Origin: Amphimedon queenslandica
Lineage: Eukaryota > Porifera > Demospongiae > Haplosclerida > Niphatidae
Direction of reading: 5' to 3'
NCBI RefSeq assembly: GCF_000090795.2
Contig: NW_003546268.1
Span: 442,801 to 485,077, forward strand
Length of the DNA: 42,277 bases
The position numbers and the translations under genes were made by a program. The notes beneath the pieces are model-generated. The model saw nothing but the letters and a program-made list of their open reading frames with translations. It did no database searches and was not told the origin of the DNA. Positions 37,295-42,277 of the stretch are shown one piece after another. How positions within the stretch are numbered: position 1 is the first letter of the stretch; each line of letters starts with the position of its first letter.

Positions 37295-37300
37295 AATAAA
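37295..37300 (+). promoter_or_regulatory. UBA5 polyadenylation signal
   Basis: AATAAA lies 35 nt after the UBA5 stop and 63 nt before the next gene's ATG, so UBA5 must terminate almost inside the next gene's promoter. Confidence 0.7.
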
Positions 37301-37362
37301 TAATTAATTATAGGCGTGTTTTAAAGAGGCGTGGCTGTTTTTTGTTTTTAGTTGAGGTCAAG

Positions 37363-40358
37363 ATGTCGACGTGGAATGAAGGGGCAGAAGGCTTTATATG
37401 CCCTTACTGTCTCGTTAGTTTTAATTCTTCTAACAAACTACAAGCCCATTTTATCGATTTTCACTCGGGAGAAGGAAACGATGCCGCTGAAGTTGTCCCA
37501 TTTGAATCTAGCGTTGAGGTCAAGCAGGTACGTATAATAACCATCGATGGGGCCATGCACATATAGTTATACCTGCATGATATGCTCACGAATAATACTT
37601 CGGCAGGATTGATTCATTTTACATAATAATGTGTTTTACATGACATAAGTGTTTTGTATACTTGAAACTTGACAAAAGTATTAGTCATTAATAATCATTA
37701 CATGAATTAAATTAGGGATATACATGTATATATATTTTTACACTTTTACATCAAATAATCCTCCACAAATTTACCACTTATTTACTTAATTGGCCTAGGA
37801 GCAAAGCAAGACGTAAATGTAAATATAGACTATGGACCTCATTTTTTGAGGGTACATGTGTGGTTACATGTACATGTAGATTTGTTCAGCATTTATGTAC
37901 ATGTAAATATTTGAAACACATGTTGGTATGAAACAGGAAGTTACCATGCGTGTATTTCATGAGATGTTTGATGACAAAAATATTCCAACGTACCCCACCC
38001 ATAATTAGTAAGATGCAACATGCATTGTTGGAAGGAAACTTTCAATAATTTATGCTATAAACTCCAGCAAACCAATTTGTGCTGTAAAATTAGTAACGCG
38101 GTAGCGTTACTAAGTAGGATTCACCCCGAAACAAAATTGCTGCCACGACTTAGCAGCCTTTCCATATATATCTTTAATTCTCATTAAAATTAAAAATTTT
38201 AAGAAATGTTTACTCAAAAAATTAAAGTTTCACAATCAAGGCAAATTATTGGTCAACTCACTTTGGGAGTTTTAGTGCATGTACATGTATTTAGCAAATG
38301 ATAGTAACAAAAATTGCAATAAATTAATGCATGCAGCTATGACTTTGTGATTATAGTTATAGTCAGTGCACAGCACATCAAATTAGTTAGTATAAAATGT
38401 TGTTTTAATCAATGCTCTCTGGCTGGTTTTTTGGAACTAGTGTTAAGAGTGATAGGTCATATGAAAATGCCTTCAAAATACTATACCGTATAGTGGGTTA
38501 TTTTTGAGGATAACAAATTTTGTGAATTGCGCAGATTTTTCACGATTCACGAAATTAAATTCCTTGAAAATCAATTTAATACGGTACAAGATGGCAGAAT
38601 GGTGGAAATTCGTGAAAATTAATTCCGCAAACTTCTGGACGCGGGTCATTTGCGAAATTTATTGTCCTCAAAATAAACCCGCTATACGGTAATTAGTGCA
38701 GCCTTTAATGATTAAACTGAATTAATATTAGAGATTTTAGCTACATCATGTACATGTACATGTACGTTTGCATCATTGTGAAAATTCTTCCAAAGCATTG
38801 GTTCACTGAATTAGTTTTACTTGTATGTATAGTGCAGCATTAGTGTCTCAAAAACGGTAAAATGACTTATAGGGGCTTTTTAAGTTTTTGTAAAATTATG
38901 CCCTAGCAGCAAGCCTAAATTAAAACTATACCCCCTCAGAAACTATAGTTATCTTCATTTAATGACATGTGCATTGGCACAGCTGTATAGTGAGTCATTA
39001 TAATAGCGATGTCATTGGTATAAATTTTTGTACATGTGTATTTCCTGTTTCCTAGCAACATGTGTCTGTATTACATGTACATGTATCTATAGTTCCAGAC
39101 ATGATTGCAGTTGTTTTGATGTATTTACATGTATACTTACAGTAACTTAAAGGGTTTGTCCATGTAACAGTCATCATGCCTAACCTGCTTAACAGGGCCT
39201 CCTATTGAGTATTGAGGCTTGTTTGCATGGCCTTGCAGCCCTATCTGCTACATGTACACGTATATATTGTAACAGATAATGAAAGCAACACAATTAGCAT
39301 GATAAAATACATTAGTGTTTTGTTAGCCAAATTGAAGGATAGAATACACACGTTCATTGTACATGTACATGTAATGCTCCAAAATGCATGTACATGTACT
39401 GTGCATTATACAGGATTTTACAATGTACACTTGCAGATACATGTATCTCGACACGTTACAGTCTTGGTTAAGTTTCTTCCTCTCCTTTAATACTAATTCC
39501 CTACATGTTTGTACATGTATTGTACATGTACTTGTGTGAAGTTTTAATTTGGTGTACATGTATTTGAGTTTGTTAGGGTTTTGTCAGAGTCAGTTTTTTG
39601 TATGGTGACAGCTATCATAAACATGTGCAATTTTGCATCTCACTATAATATTTCACAATTAGAAAATGCACTAATGTGCAATGTATACAAATGCATCCCT
39701 CAATTAACTCATAGAGAAACAGAACTAACTTTTTCTATCAGCAAGCATAATGTATGTGTAAATTTACACGTACAGTACATGTGCATGTATACTAACATGT
39801 AGTAATGCCTGACCTAATTGACCTATTGTATTATTGAAATGTTCCTCAACATGGTCAGGATACTATAAAGTGTAATGGTTACATGTGCACATAAGTCTCA
39901 ATCATGTAAGAGTAATAATGTGTACTTACATGTACATGTATCTGATAAGTTGAATAATTTACAGAAATTTTGTTATCCTGTCATACTATAGGCTACTGCA
40001 AATGCTTAATCTGTAAGTATACATGTACATGTACATGCACTACCTTACATGTACATGTACAATATACATGACTGATGTTTAATTCTTCTGTGTATTTTTA
40101 TTTGGATGTTTATGATGGGACATGTGTACATGTATGTGTATAGTATTAGATTGGGTTACTTGTACATGTACATGTATTTTGAATAGATGCTTGACATTAA
40201 TTATTTTAAAACTTCAATTTAAAATGCATATTTTTTTGTTTAGCCTGACACTATTGTTGATCAGTTGGGACACAGTTGGGCTCCATTTAGTTTACCTAAG
40301 CCTCATTCTTGCGATGCTTGCAATGTTATAATTTGGAGTAGTTCATACAGCTGCCAAG
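37363..40358 (+). CDS. N-terminal C2H2 finger plus C1-like domain protein, 5' exons only
   Basis: Exon 1 (37363-37527) starts ATGTCGACGTGG and encodes MSTWNEGAEGFICPYCLVSF then NSSNKLQAHFIDFHSGEG: a C2H2 finger (C-x2-C-x12-H-x4-H) preceded by EGF, as in the N-terminal fingers of Rabenosyn-5 and EEA1, which bind Rab5-type GTPases. Exon 2 (40244-40358, phase 0 start, phase 1 end) encodes PDTIVDQLGHSWAPFSLPKP then HSCDACNVIIWSSSYSCQ. This fits the first half of a C1 (diacylglycerol/phorbol-type) zinc domain: H, then C-x2-C, then W and Y.C. The remaining zinc ligands must lie in exons past the window. Joining the two exons rests on phase and strand only. A separate gene starting upstream of exon 2 cannot be excluded, and I cannot name an orthologue. 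Confidence 0.62.
38089..38165. repeat. dispersed repeat R4, copy 2
   Basis: ATTAGTAACGCGGTAGCGTT...ACTAAGTAGGATTCACCCC...TGCCACGACTTAGCAGCCTT matches 32018-32097. The core AGTAACGCGGTAGCGTTACT is a 7+7 bp palindrome around six bases. Confidence 0.7.
38484..38691. mobile_element. MITE, TACCGTATAGC-TIR family (copy g)
   Basis: TACCGTATAGTGGGTTATTT at the left and AAAATAAACCCGCTATACGG(TA) at the right are near-perfect inverted repeats with TTGAGGA / TGTCCTC inside. The interior has AATCAATTTAATACGGTAC, which recurs inverted inside copy f. Confidence 0.85.
39348..40165. repeat. dense TACATG hexamer-repeat region
   Basis: Many TACATGTACATGTA runs (39358-39373, 39387-39398, 39515-39535, 39928-39940, 40020-40060, 40160-40178) lie in the intron between the finger and C1 exons. 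Short ORFs here are translation products of the repeat and are not genes. Confidence 0.8.
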
Positions 40359-40453
40359 GTTAGTTTAAATGTACATATGTACATACATGTACATGTCCTG
40401 GATGTTGGAACCGTTACATTCACATGTACAGTGTGTACATTTAATATAATGCA

Positions 40454-40877
40454 TGTACAGTGCAGTGCGAAAAAAAGCTAAGTAGCTAGTCTACTTTTAC
40501 ATGTACAGTATGTAGGTAGTTTGCTGCTCCTTTGTTGCGCTTGTGCAAACTTACCAGTAGTAGTAGTGCATGCGGTCAGCAGAAGGACAGTAGCTCAATG
40601 GTGACTTGAGCGAAGAGCCTCCTAAACGGCCTTCTAAAGGTAGAGGGCGGCAGTAGAGATGAACTTGGAGAGCGCAGACAGCCAAGAGAAGCATCCTCAA
40701 GTCCTTTAAGAGCCTCTAGAGCGCGTGAGCGCTTGGTACTGCAGAACATGTGACTGGGCGGTACCGCAGTACTTCCTGAGCGTAGCGCAGCAAAGAGTAG
40801 CAAAGTAAAATAACTACCTACGCACTACCTGCGTACTACTTATGCTACTTAGCTTTTTTTTCGCCTTGTACTGTACA
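40454..40877. mobile_element. MITE family 'GGCTAAGTA', copy 3
   Basis: TGTACAGTGCAGTGCGAAAA...AAAGCTAAGTAGCTAG at the left and TGCTACTTAGC...TTTTTTTTCGCCTTGTACTG at the right form the inverted ends. The interior GTAGGTAGTTTGCTGCTCC, GATGAACTTGGAGAGCGCAG and GCAAAGAGTAGCAAAGTA aligns with copy 2 in the same orientation. It again abuts a TACCGTATAGC-type MITE. Confidence 0.68.
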
Positions 40878-41066
40878 TGTAAGTGGTTTTTTTAGGGTTG
40901 CAAATTTTGTAGATTCCTTCTTGATTTGCAAAAATAAAAACCACGAAAATCAATTTAATACTGTAATCACATGGTACGTAGTAGAATTTGTGAAATTGAA
41001 ATCTACAAATGGGATTTTTAGTAGATTTTGCTAAATATAATTCTCTCGAAAAAAACCACATGCATG
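40874..41066. mobile_element. MITE, TACCGTATAGC-TIR family (copy h, ends altered)
   Basis: TACATGTAAGTGGTTTTTTT at the left and GAAAAAAACCACATGCATGT at the right are inverted. The inner AAACCACGAAAATCAATTTA and ATACTGTAATCACATGGTAC match the interior of copies f and g. As in copy c, the original TACCGTA end has become TACATGTA. Confidence 0.62.
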
Positions 41067-41204
41067 TGTGGTATTTTTTATGATCACTGTTTTGTTGTCT
41101 TGAAAAATTATTTGTGATTCATTACGCCTATAGGTACTTGTATTTGTAAATTAAGTTTATGATGGCTATCATAGGTGCATGTAATATACATGTACATTTC
41201 ATTA

Positions 41205-41766
41205 TTACCAGAGCCACACGTAGGCGTGAAGCGAGGGTAAAGCAGTCGTCCTGTCTGTGTGTTCGCTTAAATTCCACTTTTGAGCTGACACTGCTTTGTT
41301 GTGAAATTCTGGAGAGTCTTATAATGAACCTACATGTATCATTGAGAAAAAGTTAATCTCTGTCTTGAAAATGATTGATTCTTCTTTTCTGAGGCAGAAA
41401 AAACTCACAGTGACGCCAAATGTCGTTGGTACAAATGTATCTCTGGTCAAAGCTAAAAAACAGCAGGACAAATGCAGCAATAAAACAAAAGCTCATCTTT
41501 CATTAATAGGTAATAAATTGCTCCAATAACTTTCGTTTTAAAGATATGATAGCCCAAACATTCATATCTTTTGAGCTTACACGAGGCTCTCTTCTCCAGA
41601 AGCAGCAGCCAGAGTCTTTAAACATCAGGGACTCAATAGACTTTTGTATGCAACAAATAGAGCCTAACAAATGTATGCTAAACTGTTGAAAAGTCGAGAA
41701 AAATTAAAGCTTTCTTCACCACTTGAGGCCATGTGCCACCATTACTGTGTGTGCGGGTTGAGCATG
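41205..41766. repeat. composite dispersed repeat (R3-like part then R2 copy 2)
   Basis: 41225-41355 (GCGAGGGTAAAGCAGTCGTC, GTGTGTTCGCTTAAATTCC, CTGGAGAGTCTTA, GAGAAAAAGTT) resembles 11665-11775. 41450-41763 is R2 copy 2 (AGCAGCAGCCAGAGTCTTTA, GTATGCAACAAATAGAGCCT). The composite ends exactly where the LINE reverse transcriptase begins. Confidence 0.6.
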
Positions 41767-42277
41767 GCTTCTGAAGATGCTGTCAGAGATATATACGAAT
41801 AGAGCGAGCAAACACTGTACAGATGTAGTACATCTGGATCTATGTAAAGCTTTTGACTGTGTCTGCCATCCTATACTGATCAATAAGCTCCAGACCTTTG
41901 GTGTCACTGGTACTCTCCTGAACTGGCTCATGAACTACCTTACTGGTAGGTTACAACTGGTGTCTATTGGGGGCTCTCTCTCAGGTGCTTTACCAGTAAT
42001 CTCAGGCGTCTCCCAGGGGAGCATCTTGGGTCCACTACTGTTCCTGGTCTATATAAATGACATGCCTGATGCTGTCTCCCTCCCCTCTATTCTACTCTTT
42101 GCAGACGACACCAATTATCTCAGATTTGCCCCTCATAGTGACCACTTTTCTACAGTGCTCCAGAGGACCTTGATTTGTTGTGCTACTGGAGCTCTAACAA
42201 TCTCATTGCATTCAATGAAGCTAATAGGGCTGTCCTGAGGGTCCATGCATCCACAACTTTATCCTCAGCTCCATCGT
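41767..42277 (+). pseudogene. 5'-truncated LINE reverse transcriptase, continues off the edge
   Basis: From 41767 the frame reads LLKMLSEIYTNRASKHC then TDVVHLDLCKAFDCVCHPIL (first catalytic Asp in DLCKAFD), LLNWLMNYLTGR, ISGVSQGSILGPLLFLVYIN and LLFADDTNYL (FADD active site). This is the order of a non-LTR retrotransposon reverse transcriptase of the Jockey/CR1/L2 type. After LQR, at about 42163, a one-base deletion shifts the frame; DLDLLCYWSSNNLIAFNEAN resumes in another frame to the window edge. There is no start codon or upstream endonuclease, so this is a 5'-truncated copy inserted into, or joined to, repeat R2. Confidence 0.82.

Noticed and set aside
41380..41510. Possible next exon of the C1-like gene
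   Set aside because: A frame in the right phase meets a stop within six codons, and the stretch borders or belongs to a dispersed repeat (R2). The missing zinc ligands were not found in the window.

Overview
The window is eukaryotic and looks like a small, AT-rich invertebrate genome. It has intron-rich genes with many introns of only 40-60 bp, tightly packed neighbouring genes, introns swollen by transposons, and a very frequent short palindromic hexamer repeat (TACATG)n. Together these suggest an early-branching metazoan, most likely a demosponge such as Amphimedon or a relative. That assignment is inference; no species marker is present. All gene models below were assembled by hand from conserved protein blocks, GT-AG sites and reading-frame phase.

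Layout. (1) 1-1630: window edge with two weak plus-strand coding scraps and three MITEs. (2) 1763-10636, minus strand: an unusual GHKL (Hsp90/MutL/histidine-kinase fold) ATPase gene of five modelled exons. One of its introns is mostly filled by a MITE that carries a tRNA-like Pol III unit. (3) 10646-10791: a short divergent promoter. (4) 10792-25688, plus: a complete 9-exon SAP30BP/HCNGP gene (326 aa). Its first two introns (about 6.3 kb each) hold most of the transposons: a TTAA-flanked element carrying a broken RecQ-like helicase fragment, a hAT MITE with perfect 8-bp target duplications, and a DIRS retrotransposon with textbook architecture. (5) 25689-29130: intergenic with two MITEs. (6) 29131-37260, plus: a complete 12-exon UBA5 gene (393 aa), the E1 enzyme of ufmylation. 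Two antisense transposon-protein remnants lie in its introns. (7) 37363 onward, plus: the start of a gene encoding an N-terminal C2H2 finger followed by the first half of a C1-like domain; it begins 102 bp after the UBA5 stop and is not completed in the window. (8) 40454-42277: two abutting MITEs, a dispersed repeat, and a 5'-truncated LINE reverse transcriptase running off the edge.

The three recognisable host genes are housekeeping genes (splicing/transcription cofactor, UFM1 activation, probable endosomal or lipid-signalling adaptor) with no obvious shared pathway. The striking content is the mobile DNA. The DIRS element has two 141-bp inverted terminal repeats that I read as identical over their full length. 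Its internal complementary region stitches together the two unequal outer ends, as the circular-intermediate model predicts. Its reverse transcriptase, RNase H and tyrosine recombinase are nevertheless broken while its Gag-like ORF is open, which suggests a recently mobilised defective copy. The least-described host gene is the GHKL ATPase, which has a clear N-box and a GQFGEG glycine box but no recognisable DxGxG motif.
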